A stretch of DNA of 64,000 bases. Source: Pseudahrensia aquimaris (GTDB taxonomy: Bacteria > Pseudomonadota > Alphaproteobacteria > Rhizobiales > Rhizobiaceae). A program made the position numbers and the translations under genes. Location: positions 62,001 to 126,000 of the forward strand of contig NZ_JBHTJV010000009.1 in the NCBI RefSeq assembly GCF_042676045.1. Direction: 5' to 3'. Shown piece after piece: positions 43,120 through 51,639 of the stretch (position 1 is the first letter of the stretch; every line of letters starts with the position of its first letter). The notes beneath the pieces were generated by a model. The model ran no database searches. It saw only the letters and a list, made by a program, of their open reading frames with translations, and was not told the origin of the DNA.

Positions 43120-44445
43120 TTAGCCACGGCCAAAGGTAAACTCTGGATAGGCGTCCACACCCACCTCGCCACGGTCGAGACCGTTGGCCTCTTCCTCTTC
43201 GCTGACACGGATACCAATGACCGCTTTGAGGATGAGCCAGACAACAGCCGAGACAACCACGGTGAAGATGCCGTAAGACGCGATACCAATCAGCTGCACG
43301 CCGAGGTTTGCATCACTGTTGGTCAAAACCACAGCAATCGTACCCCAGATGCCTGCAAACAGGTGAACAGGGATGGCACCGACAACATCATCAATTTTCA
43401 TCTTGTCCAGCAGCGGCACGGTGAACACCACGATTGCGCCACCAATACCGCCGATGATGATCGCCATAATGGGCGACGGTGTCAGCGGCTCAGCCGTTAT
43501 GGCAACGAGACCAGCAAGCGCACCGTTGAGCACCAGTGTCACATCAACCTTCTTGTACATGATCTGCAGCAGCACCAGCACGGTCACCACACCACCGGCA
43601 GCAGCAAGGTTTGTGTTGGCAAAGATGCGTGAGACGTCGGAGACATCGTTGATCGTACCCATTGCGAGCTGGGACGCGCCGTTAAAGCCGAACCAACCGA
43701 GCCAGAGAATGAACGTGCCAAGCGTTGCCAGCGGAATGTTGGAACCCACCAGCGGCATAACCTGACCGCCTTCACCGTACTTACCCTTGCGAGCGCCCAG
43801 AATGATCGCACCCGTCAAAGCAGCCCAGCCGCCCACGGAGTGAACCAGCGTGGAACCGGCAAAGTCGAGGAAGCCCATCGCGTCCAGCCAACCAGCACCC
43901 CATTTCCAGGAACCGGCAATCGGGTAAATGAAGCCCGTCAGCAGAACGACAAAGATCAGGAAGGGCCACAGCTTGATGCGCTCAGCGACCGTACCCGAAA
44001 CGATGGATGCGGCAGTTGCCACAAACACCATCTGGAAGAACCAGTCGGACGCTGTCGAATAGCCCGTATCAAGCGCATTGCCGCCGACCGGATCAAACGA
44101 ATAGGTGCCGAAGGAACCCATGTAGCCTCCGTCAACGCCTGTATACATTAGATTGTAGCCGACAACCCAATACATCAGGCCGGCGATTGAATAGAGCGAA
44201 ATGTTTTTCAAGCACTGCATTGAGACGTTCTTGGAACGCACCAGGCCGGCTTCGAGCATCGCAAAGCCTGCAGCCATCCACATGACCAAGAAGCCGCCGA
44301 TCAAGAACAGCAGCGTATTGAAGATATAGGCCGTTTCGGGCGAAACGGGTGGAGCGGCGTCCTGAGCGAATGCGGCGGGCGCAAGCGCCACGCCAAGAGC
44401 GGCGATGCCAACCATCAGACCGCCTGTTTTTGTAAGAGATTTCAT
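43120..44445 (-). CDS. amtB: Ammonium transporter AmtB
   Basis: 441-residue ammonium channel of the Amt/Rh family in the inner membrane. A cleaved signal-like first segment (ends AFAQD), then eleven membrane helices. Conserved elements: MLEAGLVRSKN early, DFAGSTLVHSVGGWAALTGA with the pore histidine, and FNGASQLAMG. It lies 42 bases after glnK and is certainly cotranscribed with it; GlnK blocks the channel when nitrogen is plentiful. Confidence 0.96.
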   Translation of the reverse strand: MKSLTKTGGLMVGIAALGVALAPAAFAQDAAPPVSPETAYIFNTLLFLIGGFLVMWMAAGFAMLEAGLVRSKNVSMQCLKNISLYSIAGLMYWVVGYNLMYTGVDGGYMGSFGTYSFDPVGGNALDTGYSTASDWFFQMVFVATAASIVSGTVAERIKLWPFLIFVVLLTGFIYPIAGSWKWGAGWLDAMGFLDFAGSTLVHSVGGWAALTGAIILGARKGKYGEGGQVMPLVGSNIPLATLGTFILWLGWFGFNGASQLAMGTINDVSDVSRIFANTNLAAAGGVVTVLVLLQIMYKKVDVTLVLNGALAGLVAITAEPLTPSPIMAIIIGGIGGAIVVFTVPLLDKMKIDDVVGAIPVHLFAGIWGTIAVVLTNSDANLGVQLIGIASYGIFTVVVSAVVWLILKAVIGIRVSEEEEANGLDRGEVGVDAYPEFTFGRG

Positions 44446-44487
44446 CTGTCTTTTCCCTGAATGTCTGTTGAGAGCCTGTGCGACGCT

Positions 44488-44826
44488 TTAGAGCGCCTCA
44501 CCGCCCGTCTCGCCGGTGCGGATGCGCACAGCTGATTCCAGATCGAGTACGAAGACTTTGCCGTCGCCGATCTGACCGGTGGATGCGGTATCGCGGATCG
44601 CTTCCACGACCGCAGGCGCCTGCTCGGCAGACACCGCGATTTCCAATTTCAGCTTCGGCACAAAATGCACGGCGTATTCAGCACCGCGATAAATCTCGCT
44701 TTGCCCCTTTTGCCGCCCGTACCCTTTGATTTCAGTGACCGACAGCCCCTGAACGCCCAGACCGGAAAGCGCGTCACGCACTTCGTCCAGCTTGAACGGT
44801 TTGATGATTGCGATGATGAATTTCAT
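44488..44826 (-). CDS. glnK: Nitrogen regulatory protein P-II (GlnK)
   Basis: 112-residue PII signal protein. The uridylylated tyrosine is Y51 in the T-loop (EIYRGAEYAVHFVPK), and the B-loop TGQIGDGKVFV binds ATP. It senses 2-oxoglutarate and ADP/ATP and is set by GlnD. Start at 44826 gives the canonical MKFIIAIIKPFKLDEVR. Position in front of amtB identifies it as GlnK rather than GlnB. A sigma-54-like promoter lies about 85-100 bases upstream. Confidence 0.95.
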   Translation of the reverse strand: MKFIIAIIKPFKLDEVRDALSGLGVQGLSVTEIKGYGRQKGQSEIYRGAEYAVHFVPKLKLEIAVSAEQAPAVVEAIRDTASTGQIGDGKVFVLDLESAVRIRTGETGGEAL

Positions 44827-44911
44827 GAATTCGTCCCGTTTCCTGATAGAGGCCGCAAACACACACGACCCCCTTCCTGTCCCGATCACGCGGTCGGGAA
44901 TGTTCAAGAGC

Positions 44912-44928
44912 TTTCAAGAAGCGTGCCA
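44912..44928 (-). promoter_or_regulatory. Sigma-54-like promoter of glnK-amtB, with upstream dyad
   Basis: The minus strand reads TGGCACG-N4-TTGAA, a perfect -24 block and a -12 block with one change from TTGCA. Start of transcription would be near 44902, giving a leader of about 75 bases. A dyad TGCTC-N7-GAGCA (44979-44995) about 85 bases upstream could be an NtrC site, though it departs from TGCAC. The rest of the 333-base gap (44827-45159) is A/T-rich and holds the promoter of the divergent dioxygenase; no gene seen. Confidence 0.5.
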
Positions 44929-45159
44929 GTTCTGATATTCTCTTCTACCGTATTGATTAAAAACAATAATTTTGCCGATGCTCAAAATTGGAGCAGCTTT
45001 ACCGGCATGGCATGCCTGCTTAAAATTTATTCACTCATTAACAGATGACTAAATTCTGTGCGTAGATAATGGTCTTGTTCCATCGCGTTTTGCGCAGACG
45101 CGGCAATCCTGTAGGCATAAATTGCAGTCCAATTTTAAGCCCATGCAACGATTCCCCTC

Positions 45160-46209
45160 ATGCTCTCTGAATTACCAAGCCGAATAGACCGTCCCTCAGC
45201 TTGGCTTGGCTCGGATATGGCAGCACACCCCGAATGTTGGCTTTACGAACTGGCTCGGCGAGATGTAGAGGATCTAGAGGCTGCCGCTCGGCATTTTCTC
45301 GCTTTGGGCTTGGATATCGGCGAGATCACTGCAGATGATTTTCCATTGCCTCACTTTTCAGCGCATCTGGAAGCACTGCGGGAAAAACTGATCAGTGGTG
45401 TTGGCGTGGAGGTTTTGCGCGGCCTGCCAATTGACCGGTACAACCAGAAATTCTCCGCCGCTATCTTCTGTGGCATAGGTGCTCATCTCGGCCGCGCGCG
45501 CTCGCAAAATGCACAAGGTCACATTCTTGGCCATGTACGCGACACCGGTGCGGATGCGACCGACCCGAACACCCGCATCTATCAAACCAGCCAGCGCCAG
45601 ACATTCCACACCGACAGCGCCGATGTTGTAGGATTGCTGTGCATCCGCGAGGCGAAAGAAGGTGGCCGTTCCCTGTTGGTAAGCGCCGAGACGATCTACA
45701 ATGAAATGCGAAGGCAAAGCCCGGATTTGCTGGAACGCCTGTTCGACCCCATCGCCACCGACAGGCGCGGCGAAGTTCCAGATGGTGCGAACCCCTATTT
45801 CGAAATCCCGCCCTTCACATGGCATGAGGGCCGTCTGACTGTTTGCTACCAGCGCCAGTATATCGACAGCGCCCAGCGATTTGATGGTGCGCTCAGGCTA
45901 ACGCCAGAACACCTAGCAGCGCTCGATTTATTCGATGATCTGGCCAACGATCCCGATCTGCACTTCTCGATGCAATTGCAACCCGGCGATATGCAATTCG
46001 TCTACAACCATTCCCAATTGCATGACCGTACTGGTTTCATAGATTGGCCGGAGCGCGAAAAGCGCCGCCACTTGCTGCGCCTGTGGCTCGCCATACCCGA
46101 CGACCGCGCCCTCCCCGAATGTTTTGCCCAACGCTACGGTTCGCTCGAAATCGGCAACCGTGGCGGGATCATCACCAAAGGAACAAAACTCCACGCGCCG
46201 CTGGATTAA
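45160..46209 (+). CDS. TauD/TfdA family Fe(II)/2-oxoglutarate dioxygenase
   Basis: 349-residue non-haem iron oxygenase. The iron ligands are the HTDSAD motif (FHTDSADVVGLL) and the distal histidine in YNHSQLHDRTGF; the 2-oxoglutarate arginine is in RRHLLRLWL. Substrates of the family include taurine, gamma-butyrobetaine and chlorinated aromatic ethers, so the compound cannot be named here. The start at 45160 has no ribosome site but is needed for the family N-terminus (RPSAWLGSDMA). Divergent from glnK, so possibly a nitrogen-scavenging enzyme. Its stop overlaps that of tesB by 4 bases (TTAA). Confidence 0.85.
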   Translation: MLSELPSRIDRPSAWLGSDMAAHPECWLYELARRDVEDLEAAARHFLALGLDIGEITADDFPLPHFSAHLEALREKLISGVGVEVLRGLPIDRYNQKFSAAIFCGIGAHLGRARSQNAQGHILGHVRDTGADATDPNTRIYQTSQRQTFHTDSADVVGLLCIREAKEGGRSLLVSAETIYNEMRRQSPDLLERLFDPIATDRRGEVPDGANPYFEIPPFTWHEGRLTVCYQRQYIDSAQRFDGALRLTPEHLAALDLFDDLANDPDLHFSMQLQPGDMQFVYNHSQLHDRTGFIDWPEREKRRHLLRLWLAIPDDRALPECFAQRYGSLEIGNRGGIITKGTKLHAPLD

Positions 46210-47114
46210 GCCCTGTTGGGATCACGAACGCGAATGAGACCTTCTTGCACACACGAGGCAACAAGCGTTCCATCGCGTGAATAAAGGCTCCCCCGGTTGT
46301 AACCCCGCGCTCCCGACGAGTTGGGAGAATCCTGCGCAAACAAGATCCAGTCGTTCACATTGATGGGACGGTGGAACCACATCGCATGATCGAGACTTGC
46401 CACCTGCATTTCTGGATCGAAAATTTTGCGCCCATGAGGATAAAGGGAAGTGTCCAGCAAGGTCATATCTGATGCATAAGCCAAAACAGCCGCGTGCAAT
46501 GCCTGATCATCAGGAATGGTATCCGTCGCCCGCATCCAAACGTGCTGTTCCGGGTCCAACTTCTTGTCGGACAGAAAGTGCTCATAAGAAGTCGCGCGCA
46601 TCTCGATGGGGCGTTCGCGCTTCCAATAATTTTTCACAGCCTCTGGTGCATTTTCCAAAGAACGGTTTTTCGACTGGGAATCGCTCTCCAGTTCGTCAGG
46701 GTCTGGCTGGTTCGGCATAGGCATGAAGTAATCCAGACCATCTTCGGCAATTTGAAACGACGCCGACATGGAGAAAATTGCCTTACCATGCTGAATGGCC
46801 ACCACCCGCCGCGTGGTAAACGAACCGCCGTCACGAATGCGGTCAACCTCATAAATGATCGGCACCGCAGGGTCGCCGGGCCGCATGAAATAACCATGCA
46901 GGGAATGGATATGCCGGTCCGCTGGGACGGTGCGCTGGGCTGCCACCATCGCTTGTCCGATCACTTGACCGCCAAAAACCCGCTGCCAGCCGGTCTTCGG
47001 GCTGCGACCACGATACAGGTTGTGCTCAAGCGATTCGAGGTCAAGGATGCTAAGGAGTTCGGTCACGGCTGCGTTAAGCGTTCTGCCGGATTTTGCGGGG
47101 TTGGGGCTTGTCAT
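46206..47114 (-). CDS. tesB: Acyl-CoA thioesterase II (TesB)
   Basis: 302-residue double hot-dog thioesterase that hydrolyses medium/long acyl-CoA. Typical segments: NLYRGRSPKTGWQRVFGGQVIGQAM, HSLHGYFMRPGDP, and the C-terminal ASLDHAMWFHRPINVNDWILFAQDSP whose aspartate and downstream Gln/Thr serve catalysis. Start at 47114; the longer frame lacks support. Divergent from ubiH; the 116-base gap is a shared promoter region. Confidence 0.93.
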   Translation of the reverse strand: MTSPNPAKSGRTLNAAVTELLSILDLESLEHNLYRGRSPKTGWQRVFGGQVIGQAMVAAQRTVPADRHIHSLHGYFMRPGDPAVPIIYEVDRIRDGGSFTTRRVVAIQHGKAIFSMSASFQIAEDGLDYFMPMPNQPDPDELESDSQSKNRSLENAPEAVKNYWKRERPIEMRATSYEHFLSDKKLDPEQHVWMRATDTIPDDQALHAAVLAYASDMTLLDTSLYPHGRKIFDPEMQVASLDHAMWFHRPINVNDWILFAQDSPNSSGARGYNRGSLYSRDGTLVASCVQEGLIRVRDPNRA

Positions 47115-47230
47115 GCGGGTCTCGACTGCCGATGTGTAATTCAACAATAATGCACCCATGAATGGGCGCGTTGACCGCCAAGTCAAGCCACCGGGCGCAA
47201 GCCGCGCGGCTGATATTTCAGGAGCGAAAA

Positions 47231-48484
47231 ATGGCTGAGACAACTAATGACACTGCCACGCTAGACTGTCTCATTGCTGGCGGTGGTTATGTAGGCCTGT
47301 CAGTTGCGGTTGCGGTGAAACATGCAGCCCCGCACATGAACGTGCTCGTTGTGGATGCCGCGCCCGAAGACGCGCTCTCCACAGACGAACGCGCTTCTGC
47401 GATTGCCGCTGCCGCCAGCCGCATGTTGGGCCAGCTTGGCTTATGGGAGGACATGCTGAAGGAAGCGCAGCCAATCAACGAAATGATCGTTACCGACAGC
47501 CGCACGACCGACCCTGTGCGCCCGGTCTTCCTTACCTTCGGCGACGTTAATGAAGAATCAAATGAACCCTTCGCCCATATGGTGCCCAACAAAGTTCTCG
47601 TCGGCGCACTGCGCGGCAAGGCTAAAGAGGTGGGCGTTACTATCTTGCATGGCGAAACCGTCGATGATTTCATAACGAGCGATCCGACCAGCGAGATCAC
47701 CCTCGGTTCCGGCAAAAAACTTCGCACCCGCCTGCTGATTGCAGCCGACGGCGTCCGCTCATCGCTGCGCGACAAGGCCGGCATCCGAACCGTGCATTGG
47801 GACTACGACCAGATGGGCTTGGTCACCACCGTTTCCCACGAACGCCCGCACCACGGACGCGCCGAGGAGCACTTCTTACCCGGCGGCCCGTTTGCAACGC
47901 TGCCTCTGCCAGACAAAGACGGCAAACACCGCTCATCGCTCGTTTGGACAGAACCAACCGCAAACGCCAAGCGCCTGATGGAAGCCGGTGACTTCACGTT
48001 CGAATTGGAGTTGGAAAGCCGCTTTGGCCACAAACTCGGAGAAATCTCAGTCGCAGGACCGCGCAAAGCCTTTCCGCTCGGCCTTACGCTGGCGCGCGAT
48101 TTCATCCGTCACCGCTTTGCATTGGTGGGAGACGCAGCCCACGGCATTCACCCCATCGCCGGCCAAGGGCTGAACCTTGGCTTCAAAGACGCAGCAGCGC
48201 TGGCACAAACCATTGTAGAAGCCGACCGCCTCGGCCTCGATATTGGTATGGAAACCGTCTTGGAACGCTATCAGCTGTGGCGCCGTTTCGATACGGTACA
48301 GATGGGACTTGTAACCGATATGCTGAACCGCCTGTTTTCCAACGACATCACCCCGCTGCGTATGGTGCGCTCTTTCGGTCTCGGGCTAGTGGACCGCATG
48401 CCCGGCATCAAAAAGATGTTCATTGATCAAGCCGCAGGCCGCGCAGGCACTAACCCGGCCCTATTGAACGGCGAAGCGATCTGA
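47231..48484 (+). CDS. UbiH/UbiF/COQ6 family ubiquinone biosynthesis hydroxylase
   Basis: 417-residue FAD monooxygenase hydroxylating the ubiquinone ring precursor, peripheral to the inner membrane. Rossmann motif IAGGGYVGLSVAVAV, DG motif AADGVRSSLR, and the family signature GDAAHGIHPIAGQGLNLGFKDAAAL. Start at 47231 with AGGAGCG upstream. Which ring carbon it hydroxylates cannot be read from sequence; alphaproteobacterial homologues (UbiL/UbiH) differ in specificity. The adenylate cyclase gene starts 4 bases after its stop. Confidence 0.9.
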   Translation: MAETTNDTATLDCLIAGGGYVGLSVAVAVKHAAPHMNVLVVDAAPEDALSTDERASAIAAAASRMLGQLGLWEDMLKEAQPINEMIVTDSRTTDPVRPVFLTFGDVNEESNEPFAHMVPNKVLVGALRGKAKEVGVTILHGETVDDFITSDPTSEITLGSGKKLRTRLLIAADGVRSSLRDKAGIRTVHWDYDQMGLVTTVSHERPHHGRAEEHFLPGGPFATLPLPDKDGKHRSSLVWTEPTANAKRLMEAGDFTFELELESRFGHKLGEISVAGPRKAFPLGLTLARDFIRHRFALVGDAAHGIHPIAGQGLNLGFKDAAALAQTIVEADRLGLDIGMETVLERYQLWRRFDTVQMGLVTDMLNRLFSNDITPLRMVRSFGLGLVDRMPGIKKMFIDQAAGRAGTNPALLNGEAI

Positions 48485-48488
48485 CGCG

Positions 48489-49856
48489 ATGGCTGCGGCA
48501 AGCGCCATCGATCCCCAGCTTGGCGCGACAGACCCTAAGTATGCTTTTCGCGTCAACGCACTGAGCCGGCTTGCGAGCGCTGAACGCAACGGCTTGAAAA
48601 TTGCAATCGCCTTACGGACAGCTGTTGTCGGCGTGGGCTTTTTGTGGTGGCTCAGCCTGACACTAGCCCTCGATTTCACCTTTCGGATGAGCGTCATCGG
48701 CGTGCTCGGGTTCTATACTGTGCTCGGCCTTGTGCATTATACGGTGATCGGAACCCGTCACGACCGTCCTTGGCTGAAATTTGTTGTTGTAACTCTCGAT
48801 GCACTTGGAATTTGTGCCGCTTTCGCCTTCGTTCCGATCAGCAATTACGACGACATTCCGCAAGTGCTCTCTATCCGTATCTGGGGAGTGCATTTGCTCA
48901 TTCCAATCATCGTGCTTGCGGGCTTAACGCTCTCATGGAGACTGGTGATTTGGGCAGGTATTATCTGCTCTGTGGGCTGGTTGGCACTTTACCTTTATAC
49001 GGCAAGCGGTATCGCAACGCCCCTTTCATGGGATGACCTATCTCGCCAGCCAACACTCGCCGATTATCAGGCCGTGTTTTTGTCCATAGACTTTGTCGGG
49101 CGAGGCAACAGAGCAGTCGAGATCGGCATTATGCTGACGGTGTCGATCGTTCTCGCGGTTACCGTCTATCGGGCACGGCAGGTTTTCCTCAACCAGCTAC
49201 GTTTCGAAAGCCAGCACGCCAGCGAGCGGCAAAAGAGGCGCCTTGCGGCAGACACGTTGAAACGCTTTGTGCCAGAACCAATTGCAAAACGCTTACTCGA
49301 TGGGGACACGCGGATTGAACCGGAAGAGCGTCCCACATCAATCCTGATGCTGGACATTGCGGATTTCTCAACGTTCGCTGCCGCCCACACGCCCGGCGAG
49401 GTCATCGCGGCCTTGGACGATTATCTATCCCAGTGCGCACAAATCATCGCCGACGAGGGTGGCGTGACAATTTCCTATACCGGTGATGGGCTGCTCGCCT
49501 CTTTCAACAATCCGATACCGCAGGATACGCCCCAGTTTCATGCCTTCATGGCGGCCGAAAAAATTGTTGAAACCTGCGCATCCAAAGGCTTCGCTTGCCG
49601 TATCGGGCTTTCCCACGGGGCTGTTGTGGCAGGCAAGATCGGAACGGATAACCGTCAGGCCTTCACAGTTTATGGTGAAACGGTCAACATCGCCGCACGG
49701 CTGGAACAGCGCGCCAAGGGAATGGGCAAAACCATCTTGCTGGACGGCAGTTTTGCCGACAGTCTGCCGCCAACCTTGCACACCAGTCTTGTCTATGAAG
49801 GCCAAGAGCCATTGCGCGGCATCAGCCGCCCCGTCGAGCTTTACAGCATCGCCTAG
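48489..49856 (+). CDS. Membrane-bound class III adenylate/guanylate cyclase
   Basis: 455-residue cyclase. About six membrane helices fill residues 35-235, followed by a short coiled linker (FESQHASERQKRRLAADTL) and a C-terminal CYCc domain. The two metal-binding aspartates are in LDIADFS and YTGDGLL; the transition-state Asn/Arg pair is in YGETVNIAARLEQ. The substrate-specifying residue before VYG is threonine (T393), as in class IIIb cyclases, a group known to be stimulated by bicarbonate. ATP is the likely substrate. Cotranscribed with ubiH and convergent with a carbonic anhydrase gene, 6 bases away. Confidence 0.88.
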   Translation: MAAASAIDPQLGATDPKYAFRVNALSRLASAERNGLKIAIALRTAVVGVGFLWWLSLTLALDFTFRMSVIGVLGFYTVLGLVHYTVIGTRHDRPWLKFVVVTLDALGICAAFAFVPISNYDDIPQVLSIRIWGVHLLIPIIVLAGLTLSWRLVIWAGIICSVGWLALYLYTASGIATPLSWDDLSRQPTLADYQAVFLSIDFVGRGNRAVEIGIMLTVSIVLAVTVYRARQVFLNQLRFESQHASERQKRRLAADTLKRFVPEPIAKRLLDGDTRIEPEERPTSILMLDIADFSTFAAAHTPGEVIAALDDYLSQCAQIIADEGGVTISYTGDGLLASFNNPIPQDTPQFHAFMAAEKIVETCASKGFACRIGLSHGAVVAGKIGTDNRQAFTVYGETVNIAARLEQRAKGMGKTILLDGSFADSLPPTLHTSLVYEGQEPLRGISRPVELYSIA

Positions 49857-49862
49857 AAACAC

Positions 49863-50603
49863 TCATCCAAACGGCAGTTCGAAAACCCCAGTCTCTTCGT
49901 TCATGGTCAGCAATTCGCCTGATGAAATATCAAACCATGCCCCGTGCAGCGAGATTTGCTCTCTCTCCAGCAAAATGGAAACGCAGGGAAAGGTCTTAAG
50001 ATGCGCGATAGACTGGCGGATAGCTTCCTCTTCCAACTGTCGTTGTAAAAGCTCCGCACTGTCCGCACCCGTACAGTCAAATTTCTCCGCCACCGGTGCC
50101 AACATCGACATCCACTTGCCAATGAAATCGCCGGGCGACAACGGCGGCGTTGCCTCGCCCGTCGCTGTCCTACGAAAAGCGGCAATGCCACCGCATCGCC
50201 CGTGCCCCATGACCACGATATGCTTCACCCGCAATTCCTGCACCGCAAATTCAAGCGCCGCTGAAGTGGCATGATAGGCGCCGGCAGGATCGTAAGGTGG
50301 CATGAGGTTCGCCACATTACGCACCACAAAAATCTCCCCCGGAGCGGCACCGAATATCACCTCCGGTGCGGAACGGGAATCGCAACACGCGACAACCATC
50401 GTATCTGGCTTTTGCCCAGACGAGGCCAGTTCTTCATAGCGCTCTCGCTCACGCGAAAGGCGGTTCTTACGAAAATTGACATAGCCGCCCAACAATTTTC
50501 GCGGAAAAGTCGGCTCCACCAGTTCGCGTCGTGGCTTAGCTTTTTCTTCTGGTAAAAGACCGGCGTCTTCGCGGTCATCTGTGCGGCTCAGCGCGTCGTC
50601 CAT
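49863..50603 (-). CDS. Beta-class carbonic anhydrase
   Basis: 246-residue zinc enzyme interconverting CO2 and bicarbonate in the cytoplasm. Zinc ligands: cysteine at about 73/74 with the Asp-Arg dyad (ACCDSRSAPE), then histidine and cysteine in VVMGHGRCGGIAAF. Start at ATG 50603 rather than a TTG two codons upstream. Convergent with the adenylate cyclase. It may supply bicarbonate to pyruvate carboxylase (encoded 40 kb away) and to the cyclase's own signal (inference). Confidence 0.93.
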   Translation of the reverse strand: MDDALSRTDDREDAGLLPEEKAKPRRELVEPTFPRKLLGGYVNFRKNRLSRERERYEELASSGQKPDTMVVACCDSRSAPEVIFGAAPGEIFVVRNVANLMPPYDPAGAYHATSAALEFAVQELRVKHIVVMGHGRCGGIAAFRRTATGEATPPLSPGDFIGKWMSMLAPVAEKFDCTGADSAELLQRQLEEEAIRQSIAHLKTFPCVSILLEREQISLHGAWFDISSGELLTMNEETGVFELPFG

Positions 50604-50688
50604 CGTCAATCTGGCTCATTAAGGGCTCCAACTGCGCCAATTTGGCACAGCCAACCGCATCACGTCCAGCCGTCAAATCAACGCGCCG

Positions 50689-50946
50689 TTAGTCCAGTTC
50701 ACGTGCCTCGGAAACCAGCAGGATCGGCACACCATCACGAACGGGGTATGCCAGCTTGGCCGTCTCGGAAATCAGTTCCTGAGCCTCGTGGTCAAAATGC
50801 AGTTGGCGCTTGGTTAGTGGACACACCAGCAGCTGAAGCATCTTGCCGTCCACCTCCACGGCAGCCTGCATTTCAGGCTTCGCACGCTTTTTTGTCAGTT
50901 TGTTGGATTTGTCCGACGAACCCTTGCTGGACCCAGGCTCCTTCAA
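50689..50946 (-). CDS. Trm112 family protein
   Basis: 85-residue protein: a Lys/Ser-rich N-terminus (about 25 residues) then a Trm112-like zinc-ribbon remnant, MLQLLVCPLTKRQLHFD and LAYPVRDGVPILLVSEAREL. Bacterial members probably assist methyltransferases; target unknown. The start is TTG at 50946 with AGGAGC 8 bases upstream; an internal ATG at 50871 would give a 60-residue protein nearer the usual size. It lies 9 bases after the LON-domain gene. Confidence 0.8.
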   Translation of the reverse strand: MKEPGSSKGSSDKSNKLTKKRAKPEMQAAVEVDGKMLQLLVCPLTKRQLHFDHEAQELISETAKLAYPVRDGVPILLVSEARELD

Positions 50947-50955
50947 ATCAAGCTC

Positions 50956-51627
50956 CTATTGCAGCGTGGTGGCGGCATCGCCAGATTCACGAGCCAAAGC
51001 AATCTCGGTGATGGCAATCAGCGTCTCGGCACGCGTTTTCAAATCTGGCGCTTCGAGCAAAGCCTGCTTTTCGGCGGGACCGTAAGGACTCATCATGGAA
51101 AGCGAATTAACCAGAGTTTCGGTGCTCGCCTCGCTCACACCTTCCCAATCTGCCTCCAACTGATTCACTTCCAGGAATTGCTGGAACGCCGCCAAAAGCG
51201 CATCGCGATCCACCTCTTTTTCGGCTTCGCTCATATCGCCAAGATCGTCACCAAATGCTGCAATTCGCGCCCGCCGATAACCGTTTTCGCCTTCAACTTC
51301 TTCCAAGAGACGGAAACGGCATATTCCTGAAAGGTTCATCATCAGGCGACCATCACCGGATTCCTGCATCGCGGTAATGCGGCCAACACATCCCACCTTA
51401 CAAAGCGGCGGAGCGTCAAGACGCTCATCATGATCAAGCTCCGGCTGGATCATACCGATAATCCGAGATCCGCGCATCGCATCATCTATCATGTTCAAGT
51501 AGCGCGGCTCAAAGATATTGAGCGGCATGTTTCCACCCGGCAACAACAGTGCAGCCGGCAGCGGAAACACCGGAACGATATCCGGAATTTCGCTCACGAG
51601 CGTGTATGTGACGTTTCCTGCCTTCAT
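50956..51627 (-). CDS. LON peptidase substrate-binding domain protein
   Basis: 223-residue stand-alone Lon N-terminal (PUA-like) domain without ATPase or protease parts. Recognisable: VPVFPLPAALLLPGGNMPLNIFEPRYLNMIDDAM at the start (two blocks) and IGMIQPELD, then GCVGRITAMQE. It may bind misfolded proteins or present substrates; role unproven. Forms a conserved trio with YbbN before it and Trm112 after it, 12 and 9 bases apart. Confidence 0.9.
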   Translation of the reverse strand: MKAGNVTYTLVSEIPDIVPVFPLPAALLLPGGNMPLNIFEPRYLNMIDDAMRGSRIIGMIQPELDHDERLDAPPLCKVGCVGRITAMQESGDGRLMMNLSGICRFRLLEEVEGENGYRRARIAAFGDDLGDMSEAEKEVDRDALLAAFQQFLEVNQLEADWEGVSEASTETLVNSLSMMSPYGPAEKQALLEAPDLKTRAETLIAITEIALARESGDAATTLQ

Positions 51628-51639
51628 ATCGCTACCGTG

